Origin: Gracilimonas sp.
GTDB lineage: Bacteria > Bacteroidota > Rhodothermia > Balneolales > Balneolaceae
Length of the DNA stretch: 64,000 bases
Reading direction: 5' to 3'
Assembly (NCBI RefSeq): GCF_017641085.1
Contig: NZ_JAEPPI010000001.1
Span: 1,488,001 to 1,552,000, forward strand
Positions 9,701 through 17,639 of this stretch are shown here, piece by piece; the first letter of the stretch is position 1; each line of letters starts with the position of its first letter. The notes beneath the pieces are model-generated. The model saw only the letters and a program-made list of their open reading frames with translations, made no database searches and had not been told where the DNA came from. The translations under genes were made by a program, and so were the position numbers.

Positions 9701-11427
9701 GCACGGGTAATATCAAGACTTACCTGCCCGTACAGTTCGTTCCACTCTTTGCCAATCAAGCTCAGGTCGTATTCCATATCCGCATACACTTCCCGCATGC
9801 GATTGTCTTGCACAATTTCATTCAGAAATATATTACCGGCTTCACCTTTTAAAGAGTAGGACGGAATAGAAGTGGTTAGGTCAATGGTACCGTTTGTGGT
9901 TAAAAGCGCTCCATTCACTTCAGCTCTGATATCCGGTTCAATCAAACCATCATTCCAGTTTACCAATATCACAACCTGGTTAAACCGGCGGTTGTCAAAT
10001 GCTCCCTGATTCGACCGGATTACCAGTCCGCCTTCGCTTTCCCTCAGGTTGAAAGAAGTGCTTTTGATCTCCCCGTTCAGGGTTAAATCGGTAGATTGTA
10101 TTCGGGGATCTATCAAATTTCCTAAATCAAGGGAGTCCGTATTGAAGCTCAGATCAAAACCAATGGAGTTACCCCAGTTCCAAACCCCGTCAACCTGAAA
10201 CTGCCCACGCTCCATATTCTGAGCCATGATATTCGTTGAGGTGGTGTCTGTAGTACCCGAAATTTCCCCTTCAAACCGGGTGGAGGTTAAGGCGTCGATC
10301 TGCGCAGTGGTGAGTGCCGAGTTTATAAGCTCAAGCTCTTTTTGTGCCAAAACAACAGCTTCCAGGCTTACATTATAGGACAGCTGATCAACACTTCTCA
10401 GATTTTCTAAAGTGCCGTTTAAATCTGCAAAACTTTCTCCTATACTCAGTTCAACAGTGCTGAAATACAGGGAGTCGAGCGTACCTTCACCGGTCAGTTT
10501 ACCTTTAATATCACTTTGAAGCTCAGGGACATCAGGGAAAAAACGGGTGATATAGGATGTTTCCAGAGCCAACCGATCCACAGTTAAACTGAGCGTAGCC
10601 TCCTTAAGCTGCTGTTTAACTGCCCCATCCAACATATTTACCCCTTCAGCATCACCGCTGAAGCGACCGCTTGAGTTACCGGACTTAATATTCAGGGCAT
10701 TCAGTTCCAGGAACCGGGAGTCGTTATAAATTTGACCAAACAACTCAACGGTTGGGATATTGAATTCAGGTACATCAAACTGTATTCGGTTAATATCCAC
10801 AAAGCGCTGGTCGTTGGTGAATTCAAAAAACATATCCATCTGAACATTCCTGATGTTCAGGCTATCGGAAGTGGTTACCCGGTTTGGTTTTTCAAAGGCA
10901 TTCCGCACCACAAAATTACCATCCCGAACTATCACTGAAGGAATGATAATCTGAAAACCGGAGCTTGGCTTACTATCTGACCTTACCGATCCTGCTGTTA
11001 GGTTTGATTTCAGTTTAAAAGCCTCATCCAGAGAAAACTCAGATTCCGGATCCACAACTCCTTTCGGCGATTCTACCTGAAGTGCATTTATCACCACCCT
11101 GTTCCGAAGCAGGGACCAAATATCCAGGCTGGCGTTGATGGAGCTCGTCTCAAATACCGGCCTGAATTCCGAAGAATCCGGGTAAATTTTAACGTTATTC
11201 ATTTGCATGCGAAGTGGTAACAAGCCTTCAAGCTGACCAATGCTCAGCACGCCCTCAAAATTCTGACTAAACCGATCCTGAAGCTCCACAGCCACCTGAT
11301 CTTTTACCGGCTGAAGCTGCATCAACCCAAAAGCTGCCCCAAAAACGAGGGCAATAGTCAACACCAGCACCCCGATAAAGGTCCAGAAAATATTCCAGGA
11401 TTTATGTAACCAGCGTATGTATGCCAC
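6715..11427 (-). CDS. tamB: Translocation and assembly module protein TamB-like
   Basis: This very long protein (1570 residues) has one N-terminal membrane anchor at about 13-35 and then continuous beta-strand-rich sequence, as expected for an AsmA/TamB-type periplasmic lipid-transfer groove. The C-terminal third (about 1080-1530) resembles the DUF490/TamB domain. TamB-like proteins bridge the inner and outer membranes and support outer-membrane lipid transport or assembly. The start is GTG, overlapping the aroB stop by one base (TAGTG), which argues for translational coupling. No TamA/Omp85 partner is adjacent, although the gene two positions downstream encodes a barrel-tipped protein. An acidic, Gln-rich tail ends the protein. 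The family call is firm; the exact substrate is unknown. Confidence 0.88.
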   Translation of the reverse strand: MAYIRWLHKSWNIFWTFIGVLVLTIALVFGAAFGLMQLQPVKDQVAVELQDRFSQNFEGVLSIGQLEGLLPLRMQMNNVKIYPDSSEFRPVFETSSINASLDIWSLLRNRVVINALQVESPKGVVDPESEFSLDEAFKLKSNLTAGSVRSDSKPSSGFQIIIPSVIVRDGNFVVRNAFEKPNRVTTSDSLNIRNVQMDMFFEFTNDQRFVDINRIQFDVPEFNIPTVELFGQIYNDSRFLELNALNIKSGNSSGRFSGDAEGVNMLDGAVKQQLKEATLSLTVDRLALETSYITRFFPDVPELQSDIKGKLTGEGTLDSLYFSTVELSIGESFADLNGTLENLRSVDQLSYNVSLEAVVLAQKELELINSALTTAQIDALTSTRFEGEISGTTDTTSTNIMAQNMERGQFQVDGVWNWGNSIGFDLSFNTDSLDLGNLIDPRIQSTDLTLNGEIKSTSFNLRESEGGLVIRSNQGAFDNRRFNQVVILVNWNDGLIEPDIRAEVNGALLTTNGTIDLTTSIPSYSLKGEAGNIFLNEIVQDNRMREVYADMEYDLSLIGKEWNELYGQVSLDITRAVAGDDTLGRHQIYVDFNEPDAQQRILRMTSTAFDATVQGDFVPADLLVLSEQWSRYFTNRVREEIAFDSLTTIKDSTQISRNQNLTISGRLKNLGLITSYFPSFPHISTSARINSTVNVNSQRLLFNATLIDSKTRIRDFEADSLMIQTTGGFRREADLKDFSGLQFQANAAQIDYNSIVGRDFDFAANFNQDSVELRSNIRELADDASFSFHAGGDISEEAISLFIHDFTLGTGTFRWANEGTPMLRYQSDEKLTLNDFVFESDSQFVQVNGTFSSSTEDSVNYNIGDVNLGRLSDLIGGRVRFGGIVNGKFTTRTLTTVPTIQGEIDVEAFNLDNTLFGDILLTSRYNQSLDRFDTNISVSTDSAKYPQYYANNDRKGQNFNIDGYVLAPKEGNFPAVDSLYQFDIEFENIDMWILPYIGPKVFAEAAGLANGTGKIWGNLENYDFESEFIVGTEDAAYIRPQFLDTYYYAQGSLTFNRYEGFTFNDIYFIDPSGGSAILSGFYDLNNFGPTDSLRISLDMDEFQFLNSSFDPTVAFFGQAYGSSTVTISGTNMNPVLRTEEPIVISDFSQISIPLLEETEFNEDNRFIRFVNSFDVDDLRSGVNSTNSRNRINDEQGQPEEELTFAERFTLDLQFVATNPMTVQLIFDPVTGDIVTADGTGRLRILLEDEQVSMFGRFDITGGNYQFVSGDIFTRRFELESGGTIIWEGDPANARLNLNAIYRARPDINTLSSTGSRDPENAQRVPVELVLNIGGTLTSIENNFFFRLPNTFESQQSSTLSTQLASINRDESLKLIQATNFMLMGDFIPVSSAGDPQANPFGENLSGSAAVLNPLLSSQVINPLLSNQVNSLLNSDLSSLDVDFNLNTYNQVDLGVALRLYNDKIILRREGQITGRQSNIGDLGATFRINRTFAVTAFHRQDLTFGTISSTEQSQQSQEINGVGLEAKVSFNTWDEFFNRLLSPFRKLFGVKEKEQNQEEITENIEGRDPA

Positions 11428-12518
11428 TATGTAAAAATGTTTAGCGTGTGTTCCCAGGCCCGTTGCACAAAGCCGGTGTCAGATACTTTATAAACGTAGG
11501 GAGAACTTAATTCCTTCAACAAGATGAGTTGTATTTGCTCGTCTTTCACTTTCTTATCGGTTTTCATCAGGTACACCAATTCTTCCGGGGAGGCCTTTAC
11601 TTCATTCAAATTCAGCTTATACAACGGCTTGAACTGCATTAAATTGGATAAATCAATATTAGCACCTAAAGAATTGGAAGCGTGAACGGCGGCAATCATT
11701 CCGGCATAAACGGCCTCACCGTGAGAATACAACTTATAGTCACCTTGCTTTTCAATAACGTGAGCAAAAGTATGACCGAAATTCAAAAAAGCCCGCTTCC
11801 CGGCTTCAAGTACATCTTCAGCTACAATTTCAACTTTAATCTTTGCACTTTGCTGAATCAAGGGCAACCAGGACTTCCCGTCAACAAAGGTATTCTCCTT
11901 AATCAACGTGTTTACCTGTTCAAGGATTTCAGGGCTGTGAATCATTCCGTACTTAAGTACTTCACTCAGGCCATTTACCCATTCTTTTTCCGGAAGGGTT
12001 TCCAGGTATTTAACATCTGCAAATACCGCTGCAGGCTGATAAAAACTTCCTACCAGGTTTTTCCCGGTATGATGATTGATGCCGGTTTTCCCTCCAATCG
12101 AGCTATCCACCATGGCCAGCAAGGTAGTGGGGATGTGGATAAGCGGAAGTCCGCGTAACACCGTAGCCGCTACAAAGCCGGACAAATCACCGGTTACCCC
12201 GCCCCCAATGGCGATCAGCGGCGTTCCTCTTTCAGCGCCTTCATTCAGAACAAAATCCACAGCCTGCTTATAGATTTCGATGTTCTTCGCCTGCTCTCCC
12301 CGGGGGACTTCAAAAATGTGAAGCTCTTTAAAGTGAGATTTCAACGCCTTCTCAAAATGGGTGCGGTGATGCTTCAGCACAAAAGCATCCACCATCAAAA
12401 AGACTTTTGCGGAGCCGTAATGCTGTACAAACTCCTCCAGTTCTGCACTTAAATCGTAGCCAAAGTGCAATTCATAAATATCTTCCGTGGAAGTTTGGAC
12501 TGAAATAGAATCAGACAT
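11427..12518 (-). CDS. aroB: 3-dehydroquinate synthase
   Basis: This 363-residue enzyme converts DAHP to 3-dehydroquinate, the second step of the shikimate pathway, using NAD and a divalent metal. The NAD-binding GGGVTGDLSGFVAA segment, the PTTLLAMVDSSIGGKTGI segment, and the metal-ligand histidines in NFGHTFAHVIE and SHGEAV are all present. The length is standard. The gene starts inside the last 8 bases of aroK, and its stop overlaps the tamB start, placing it in a tightly coupled run. aroK and aroB are often neighbours in bacteria. Nothing appears missing or altered in the active-site motifs that can be seen. Confidence 0.96.
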   Translation of the reverse strand: MSDSISVQTSTEDIYELHFGYDLSAELEEFVQHYGSAKVFLMVDAFVLKHHRTHFEKALKSHFKELHIFEVPRGEQAKNIEIYKQAVDFVLNEGAERGTPLIAIGGGVTGDLSGFVAATVLRGLPLIHIPTTLLAMVDSSIGGKTGINHHTGKNLVGSFYQPAAVFADVKYLETLPEKEWVNGLSEVLKYGMIHSPEILEQVNTLIKENTFVDGKSWLPLIQQSAKIKVEIVAEDVLEAGKRAFLNFGHTFAHVIEKQGDYKLYSHGEAVYAGMIAAVHASNSLGANIDLSNLMQFKPLYKLNLNEVKASPEELVYLMKTDKKVKDEQIQLILLKELSSPYVYKVSDTGFVQRAWEHTLNIFT

Positions 12519-13074
12519 GCCGGGTAATTTTTTCGATGGCCGCTTCCGTCATTTCCTCAACAGTTGAAAATAACGGTGTTTTAATTGCAACCTGAGCCTG
12601 TTTGTAGAATTTTTCTCGACCTGAATATAAGGCTTTCAGCTCTGTAAAGAGAGTATCCCTGGATTTAATTTTTCCGTCCTTATTAAACACAATCGGGCGC
12701 TCATTGCTTTGCAGCACTCTGTCGGTTATTTGTTCCAAAGGCGTATCCACAAAAAGCAGCAACCCGTTCACCTTCAGGTGATCAACAATGCGCTGATTTT
12801 GCAGGGCTCCCCCGCCCAGCGACACCACTCCTCTGAAATTACGGGTCAGATCAAGCAGGTATTCCCACTCCTTTTCCCGGAAGTAGTGCTCTCCGTGCTC
12901 ATCGAAGATGGCGCGGATGCTTTTGCCCTCCCTTTCAACAATAACCTCATCCAGGTCGCGGTATTCCCGCTCCAGCTTCCCGGCCAGGGCTTTGCCGAGT
13001 GTGCTTTTCCCGGATGCCATGAAGCCACACAGGTACATACTGTCTTTAAATTTTTGCAGTCGGTAAGAATTCAT
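12511..13074 (-). CDS. aroK: Shikimate kinase
   Basis: This 187-residue enzyme phosphorylates shikimate with ATP in the aromatic amino acid pathway. The Walker A loop GFMASGKSTLGKAL lies near residues 17-30. The shikimate-binding DLDEVI segment follows at about 41-46, and SLGGGALQN matches the conserved glycine-rich substrate loop. A LID-type segment with conserved arginine (NERPIV) is present. The ATG overlaps the stop of the upstream NFACT gene by four bases (ATGA), and the 3' end overlaps aroB by 8. The protein is slightly longer than typical AroK because of a C-terminal helix. The identification is secure. Confidence 0.94.
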   Translation of the reverse strand: MNSYRLQKFKDSMYLCGFMASGKSTLGKALAGKLEREYRDLDEVIVEREGKSIRAIFDEHGEHYFREKEWEYLLDLTRNFRGVVSLGGGALQNQRIVDHLKVNGLLLFVDTPLEQITDRVLQSNERPIVFNKDGKIKSRDTLFTELKALYSGREKFYKQAQVAIKTPLFSTVEEMTEAAIEKITRHV

Positions 13075-14654
13075 TTCGTAGGTTTTTTAGGAGTCACCAT
13101 TTCCACCTCTTCCCGATCCACAACTACCGCACCGGGGGATGATCCTTTGGGTTTGCGCACGTATTTCTTTTTGGTGATGATCACCGGAGCCAACTTGGAT
13201 CCTTTTGATTTCGAATTATAAGCAGCGTAGGAAGCAGCCTCCAGCAGCACCTTCTTTTCCGGCATGCCTTTGTCATTCCCCATTCTGATGACCAGGTGAG
13301 AGCCGGGAACACCGCGGGCGTGCATCCAAACATCCTCTTTGTGGGCTTTCTGAACCAGCGTATCGTTGCTTTTGGCATTCTTCCCGATCCACACCGGATA
13401 GCCCTGTACCTCCAGCGTGTGAAAGGGCAGCTGTTCTTCGTCGCCTGAGTTATCCTGATTTCGGTACTCCTTCAGCTCTTCCTCACGATCTTTCTCCCAA
13501 TCCTTAAACTCCCAGAGGTTGGTAATCTCCTCCGCTTCTTCCAACAAACGCTCTGCCTTTTCTTTTTCTTTTTGCATGATGGGGATGCGCTTCATGGCTT
13601 CCTCATACGATTTCTCCGCACCGGCCGACTTCTTGTAATACCGCTGGGCATTCCCGGCTATATCCAGATCAATTTCAAGTGGGATGGTTACCTTTTCGCC
13701 TTCATTATACAGGTCATCCACTTCGATCTCTTCTTTGTTGACATCCCCGAGATGAGCATTGGCCATCAAAATATGTCCCCATTGCTCGTATTTCTCAGCC
13801 CGTTCCAGCCCTTTATCGGCCTGCTCAAGGTTTTGGAGGCCTGATTTGGTCCGTTTAATTTTTCTTTTCAGGCTTTTAAGGAGGGATGATTTACGTTGAC
13901 GGAGCCGCTGATCCCGGGAGTAATTTTTGTACCGATAGAGAATAAGATCGTTTACACTATCGAACTCTTTTTCCGTCTTAACAGGCAGTGTTTCTTCGGA
14001 CAACAGCGTGGTATCTCCATTTTCCAGAAGACGCGGGAAAGGTTTGTTTTCCATTTCATCACAAACTTTACGCACGAACTCCTGAAGCTCCTCTTCCCCC
14101 GCTTCATCAAGATTATAAATATCTATCAGCTCCTGAATATTTTGCCGTGGGAACATCGCGTTTATAGCCACTATTTTATTCTTGGTGCTTTTTCGGCTGA
14201 TGTCCTCCTCAATCTCGTACACATTCAGTTTCTGAGGACTTGGCGGTTCCTCTTCGGTTTCATCGTACTCTTTAAATACCTCGATGATCTCCCCCTCTTT
14301 GGAAAGAAACACATTCGAGCGATTGCTGAACAGCCTGAAATGCAGCTTGTGCCCGTCTTCAAAATGAATAAACAGCCACCGGTCGGTTTCCGGGATGGTT
14401 ATATCGGTGATTTCCATACCATAAATCTTCTCAAAGAAATCGATGGTGTTGCTCTTTTTTGCCCCCCGAAAACTGTCTATATAAAGAGCAATATTTCCGG
14501 GGGCCGAACTGAAGCATAATCGGTGCTTAGCGGCCTCTGTGTGTACAAAAAACTCCAGATAATTTTTATATGGACTGACCGCCTGCTCGATTTTACCGGC
14601 AGTTAACTTGTTTTTAAGCTCTCGCTTTAGATATATTAGCTCGTAATAGTTCAT
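13071..14654 (-). CDS. rqcH: NFACT-family ribosome quality control protein (RqcH/Rqc2-like)
   Basis: This 527-residue protein has an N-terminal NFACT-N domain (about 1-230), a lysine-rich coiled-coil middle (about 235-380) and a C-terminal NFACT-R/DUF814 domain (about 410-515; WIGKNAKSNDTLV and HARGVPGSHLVI). Characterised RqcH proteins bind stalled 50S-peptidyl-tRNA complexes and add alanine tails. Asp91-Arg92 (ETDRW) sits where the functional Asp-Arg pair of RqcH is found. The GRxSN stretch is changed to SNRSN. Older databases call the family fibronectin-binding FbpA. The gene is first in the minus-strand run and overlaps aroK by four bases. Activity is inferred from family membership. Confidence 0.85.
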   Translation of the reverse strand: MNYYELIYLKRELKNKLTAGKIEQAVSPYKNYLEFFVHTEAAKHRLCFSSAPGNIALYIDSFRGAKKSNTIDFFEKIYGMEITDITIPETDRWLFIHFEDGHKLHFRLFSNRSNVFLSKEGEIIEVFKEYDETEEEPPSPQKLNVYEIEEDISRKSTKNKIVAINAMFPRQNIQELIDIYNLDEAGEEELQEFVRKVCDEMENKPFPRLLENGDTTLLSEETLPVKTEKEFDSVNDLILYRYKNYSRDQRLRQRKSSLLKSLKRKIKRTKSGLQNLEQADKGLERAEKYEQWGHILMANAHLGDVNKEEIEVDDLYNEGEKVTIPLEIDLDIAGNAQRYYKKSAGAEKSYEEAMKRIPIMQKEKEKAERLLEEAEEITNLWEFKDWEKDREEELKEYRNQDNSGDEEQLPFHTLEVQGYPVWIGKNAKSNDTLVQKAHKEDVWMHARGVPGSHLVIRMGNDKGMPEKKVLLEAASYAAYNSKSKGSKLAPVIITKKKYVRKPKGSSPGAVVVDREEVEMVTPKKPTK

Positions 14655-14681
14655 TTAATTTGAGGGGAAAATACAGGTTTA

Positions 14682-15335
14682 ATGCATTATCCAATATTTA
14701 ATTCTATCGTAAATACCGTAGAATCACAATTGGGGAAAAGAGGGATTAAAGCCGAGAAATTCAGGACCTGGGAAGATAATAAGATTCATGCCACCGGATT
14801 AGAATTAATCATTAGTCTGGACAAAGTTTCAAACTTCATGAATTCGCTTTCCATTAATTTTGACTGGGACAGCTTTAGAGAAACAACTATGGCCAAAGAG
14901 CTGGAAGGTATGAATAGTCATCCGTTTCTCAAGATTGAAACCCTGACTAAATCAACCGTCACTCCTACCATTGACGTTGAAATGAGCTGGCTGTTTGATA
15001 TCGACCGCTGTCAACCCGAAATACCCGGAGAAGCCGGCAATTACCGTATCGAAAAAGCCAGCCGGTGGATGGAATCCATTAGCAAAAAAGTAAATGAGCT
15101 GCTGGCTAAAGACGATATCATTACCCGCTGGCACATCGAAATTGACGGGGATGAGAACGGCCGCTACCTCTCCGCCATTAACCTTATCTCTTACTTCCAA
15201 TACGAACTGACTTCGCCCAAAAGCCTGGAAGAAGTTCAGCATCTGGTAAGCCGAAAGCTTCAGGATTTACTCCTTAAAGCCAACCGGGTTATTTACCTGG
15301 CTGATGAAATACTCGATGATTCGGTAGCAGCGTAA
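14682..15335 (+). CDS. Hypothetical protein, 217 aa
   Basis: I do not recognise this protein. It is 217 residues, soluble-looking, without a signal peptide or membrane segment. It is rich in charged helices and contains DFxRC-free but Trp-containing stretches such as MSWLFDIDRC and RWHIEIDGDENG. The start is ATG at 14682, only 27 bases from the divergent start of the NFACT gene, so both promoters must be compact or overlap the genes. Codon use and composition look like the neighbours. Downstream there is a long gene-free stretch with repeats. It may be a lineage-specific conserved protein, possibly cytoplasmic; no function can be assigned. Confidence 0.7.
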   Translation: MHYPIFNSIVNTVESQLGKRGIKAEKFRTWEDNKIHATGLELIISLDKVSNFMNSLSINFDWDSFRETTMAKELEGMNSHPFLKIETLTKSTVTPTIDVEMSWLFDIDRCQPEIPGEAGNYRIEKASRWMESISKKVNELLAKDDIITRWHIEIDGDENGRYLSAINLISYFQYELTSPKSLEEVQHLVSRKLQDLLLKANRVIYLADEILDDSVAA

Positions 15336-15514
15336 TTGTATCCGCTCGAATTGGCAACGACGCAGAGCGTCGGTGCAAGTAAAAAAGAGTCATCCTGAGG
15401 GTACTCCTGAAAGATCTTTGCTCTTACTGGCTGGTAAGTATTTCATAACAAAGGTTCATCCTACCTACGGAAGACAGGCACTGTCGCTCTGAATGACAAT
15501 CATGGTAATCCTGA

Positions 15515-15581
15515 AATCAAGCCAATCAAGGTTCCTAAGTTTTTGAACCTTGATTTATGGGATTGAAAGATTGGCTTGATT
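15515..15581. repeat. Nested inverted repeat
   Basis: AATCAAGCCAATC (15515-15527) pairs perfectly with GATTGGCTTGATT (15569-15581). An inner pair, AATCAAGGTTC (15524-15534) with GAACCTTGATT (15545-15555), overlaps the outer arm, so two mutually exclusive hairpins are possible. No clear T-tract follows on either strand, so a simple terminator is not obvious. Confidence 0.6.
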
Positions 15582-15690
15582 AGTATAAGCGTAACATTTT
15601 GAAAAGGAATCTTTTCTTGAGATGTCTTTAAAAAAACATTTCATAACAAAGACCTATTACCTAGCCGGAAGTTCTTTTTTTTTGTCATCG

Positions 15691-15826
15691 CGAGGAGCCT
15701 GGTTTTGCTATAGGATCAAATAGGTATTCGACGCGGCGATCTCCTTGTCAGGACTCTTTGCCGTTACCGGGAAATTGCTTCGTCGTTATGCATACGGTTC
15801 CTGCGTTTGGCTAAGCCGGCTCCTCG
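15691..15826. repeat. 136-bp interspersed repeat with 9-bp terminal inverted repeats
   Basis: CGAGGAGCC (15691-15699) is matched by GGCTCCTCG (15818-15826). The element is preceded by GTCATCG, and internally contains GCGGCGATCTCC and GAAATTGCTTCGTCG. This resembles the widespread bacterial intergenic repeat type beginning GTCATTGCGAGGAGC and containing GAAGCAATCTC. It encodes nothing. Whether it is a non-autonomous mobile element or a REP-like unit cannot be decided from one copy. Confidence 0.6.
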
Positions 15827-15882
15827 AATTACCTAACATCTACAGCAATGACCAACTGGTTTAAAAATCAGGCTTAGCTTAC

Positions 15883-16737
15883 TCAGTCGTAGGTGTAAAA
15901 CCCTTCGCCGGTTTTGTTGCCGAGTTTGCCGGCATCTACCATTTTGACCAGCAGCGGTGCGGGACGGTATTTAGGATCTTTGAAGCCTTCATACAGCACG
16001 TTCAGGATATCTAGACATACATCCAGACCGATAAAATCTGCCAGTCTTAGCGGACCCATCGGATGCGCCATTCCCAGCTTCATTACTTCGTCCACATGTT
16101 CGGCTGTGGCTACTCCCTCTCCTACGCAAAAGATGGCCTCATTAATCATGGGCATCAGCACGCGGTTGCTTACAAAACCGGGAGCATCGTTCACGGGAAC
16201 CGGAACTTTATTTAATTTCTCTGATGTCTCTTTAACTATCTCATAGGTTTCATCATCGGTTTGGAGTCCGCGTACAATCTCAACCAGCTTCATTACCGGA
16301 ACGGGATTAAAGAAGTGCATCCCGATAAACTTCTCCGGGCGGGATGTTAAAGCCGCCAGCTTGGTGATGGAAATAGAGGACGTATTTGATCCCAGAATAG
16401 CATGATCGGGAGCAGCTTTATCGACTTTTTCCCAAACTGTTTTCTTGATCTCAAAATTCTCGGGAACAGCCTCAACAACCAGGTCAACATCTTTCACCCC
16501 TTCTTCAACATCCAGAAAGATGCTGATTCCATCCATTGTTGCTGATTTCTTAGCCTCATCGATCTTTTCTTTCTTCACCATGCGATCCAGGTTTTTCTCT
16601 ATGGTCGCTACGGCTTTATCCGCAAATTCCTGTTTGGTTTCGATGAGATTCACGGAAATGTCATTCATTGCAAATACATGCGCAATTCCATTTCCCATTG
16701 TTCCGCCGCCTATCACAGCTACTTTCTTTACGTCCAT
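15883..16737 (-). CDS. hbd: 3-hydroxybutyryl-CoA / 3-hydroxyacyl-CoA dehydrogenase
   Basis: This 284-residue NAD-dependent enzyme oxidises or forms (S)-3-hydroxyacyl-CoA. The N-terminal Rossmann fold carries GGGTMGNGIAHVFA near 10-23. The catalytic His-Glu dyad region is recognisable in MHFFNPVPVMKLVEIVRG, and the C-terminal dimerisation domain has NDAPGFVSNRVLMPMINEA and GPLRLADFIGLD. The length matches stand-alone Hbd/PaaH rather than the FadB fusion. It is a lone gene here, so it could serve fatty-acid oxidation, branched-chain catabolism or butyrate/PHB metabolism. A gap of about 150 bases separates it from the upstream DUF5683 gene. Confidence 0.92.
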   Translation of the reverse strand: MDVKKVAVIGGGTMGNGIAHVFAMNDISVNLIETKQEFADKAVATIEKNLDRMVKKEKIDEAKKSATMDGISIFLDVEEGVKDVDLVVEAVPENFEIKKTVWEKVDKAAPDHAILGSNTSSISITKLAALTSRPEKFIGMHFFNPVPVMKLVEIVRGLQTDDETYEIVKETSEKLNKVPVPVNDAPGFVSNRVLMPMINEAIFCVGEGVATAEHVDEVMKLGMAHPMGPLRLADFIGLDVCLDILNVLYEGFKDPKYRPAPLLVKMVDAGKLGNKTGEGFYTYD

Positions 16738-16890
16738 TTTGTCCGGTTATTTTCAGTTTTAATTTTCATCAGATTAGGGCTTTTGGAAGCGTTTTTCAAG
16801 GAACCAGAGTTCATTTTTTGCAAAAACTTCCTGCCCTGAATTAGTTCGTTTAAGGATGTTACTAAATTTGGTAACGAACCGTAGAAAAGC

Positions 16891-17598
16891 TTAGAAGTTG
16901 AATCGAAGATTGGCTGTTATCCCTGGTTCACCAAAAGTATTCACATAGCTGAAGTTGGCTTCCGGGGTGTTATCGACAAGATCTCTGGCATGGATGAAGG
17001 CACTGATTCCACTTACCAAGCGATTAGCCACCATCAGGGCAACCAACGTTGGCAGCTGACTGCGGTTACGCTCTACCCGTTCCCGTGCATCCTGATACTG
17101 AAAGCGATGTTGAGTGCTTTCCCAGTTCCATTGGTATTCGGATGACTCAGGAAAAACCTGATCCCAGTTTCGGGTCCGGAGTTGGGCATCGTTATAGGCA
17201 GCAAGGTTGTCATAATTTCCTACTGCAATGATAAAATCTCTCGACTTGCCTGATAAATCGGTATTAGCGCGGGCTTCAGCAAAGGTGAAATAATCTTGTT
17301 CCAGGTAATTGGCACGAGCATCTAATCCAAAATATGAGAGCACCAGCACTACTTCTCCCGCCAAATGATATTTACCCCGGTTCCAGTTATCGTTTTCAGC
17401 GTAATAATGTCCCCATCCCGGAACTACCAAAGACCGAAAGAATGCCCCTTTAGGTGATGGAAAATCTTCTTTTTGCTGAACCTGCGCTTGAACTTCAACC
17501 GAAAATACTACCGTAAAAATCAGCAGGAACACCCAACATCCAACAACGAACGCTGAAGTATTTTTTTGCCTGAAATACTTACTAATACATGCTCTCAT
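16891..17598 (-). CDS. DUF5683-like envelope protein
   Basis: This 235-residue protein has a hydrophobic signal region at about 18-38. The motif SPKGAFFRSLVVPGWGHYY matches the start of DUF5683-type proteins of Bacteroidota, where a proline-glycine-tryptophan turn precedes membrane-associated helices. A second hydrophobic stretch follows (AGEVVLVLSYFGLDA), and a C-terminal segment ending LRFNF suggests an outer-envelope strand. The function of the family is not known to me. The gene starts 41 bases after the end of ccmF, across a 7-base-period repeat array, and is probably the last gene of the cytochrome c maturation run. A role in cytochrome maturation is not implied by the sequence. Confidence 0.65.
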   Translation of the reverse strand: MRACISKYFRQKNTSAFVVGCWVFLLIFTVVFSVEVQAQVQQKEDFPSPKGAFFRSLVVPGWGHYYAENDNWNRGKYHLAGEVVLVLSYFGLDARANYLEQDYFTFAEARANTDLSGKSRDFIIAVGNYDNLAAYNDAQLRTRNWDQVFPESSEYQWNWESTQHRFQYQDARERVERNRSQLPTLVALMVANRLVSGISAFIHARDLVDNTPEANFSYVNTFGEPGITANLRFNF

Positions 17599-17610
17599 AC
17601 TCTGGTTTTA

Positions 17611-17638
17611 AACGTTCGGTGTTCCATGTTCGATGTTC
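17611..17638. repeat. Heptad array after ccmF
   Basis: There are four consecutive heptads of the form NNNGTTC on the plus strand (GAACNNN in the sense of ccmF). The array begins 1-2 bases after the ccmF stop. Order and phase match the arrays at 24564, 27315, 28746 and 31033. Confidence 0.75.
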
Positions 17639-17639
17639 T

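Larger units (their letters stand above)
15336..15882. other. Gene-free stretch with interspersed repeat material
   Basis: No credible coding sequence is seen in these 547 bases. The stretch holds a TCATCCTGAG-type segment near 15390, a 14-base direct repeat (ATTTCATAACAAAG at 15440-15453 and 15638-15651), a nested inverted repeat at 15515-15581, and a 136-bp element with 9-base terminal inverted repeats at 15691-15826. It lies between convergent genes, where repeats can accumulate without breaking promoters. Confidence 0.7.

Noticed and set aside
9451-9852. 133-codon plus-strand frame inside tamB
   Set aside because: A shadow frame of the long beta-strand gene; no independent support.
13896-14519. 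207-codon plus-strand frame inside the NFACT gene
   Set aside because: It is opposite a well-supported coding sequence, without a signal, family pattern or ribosome binding site.
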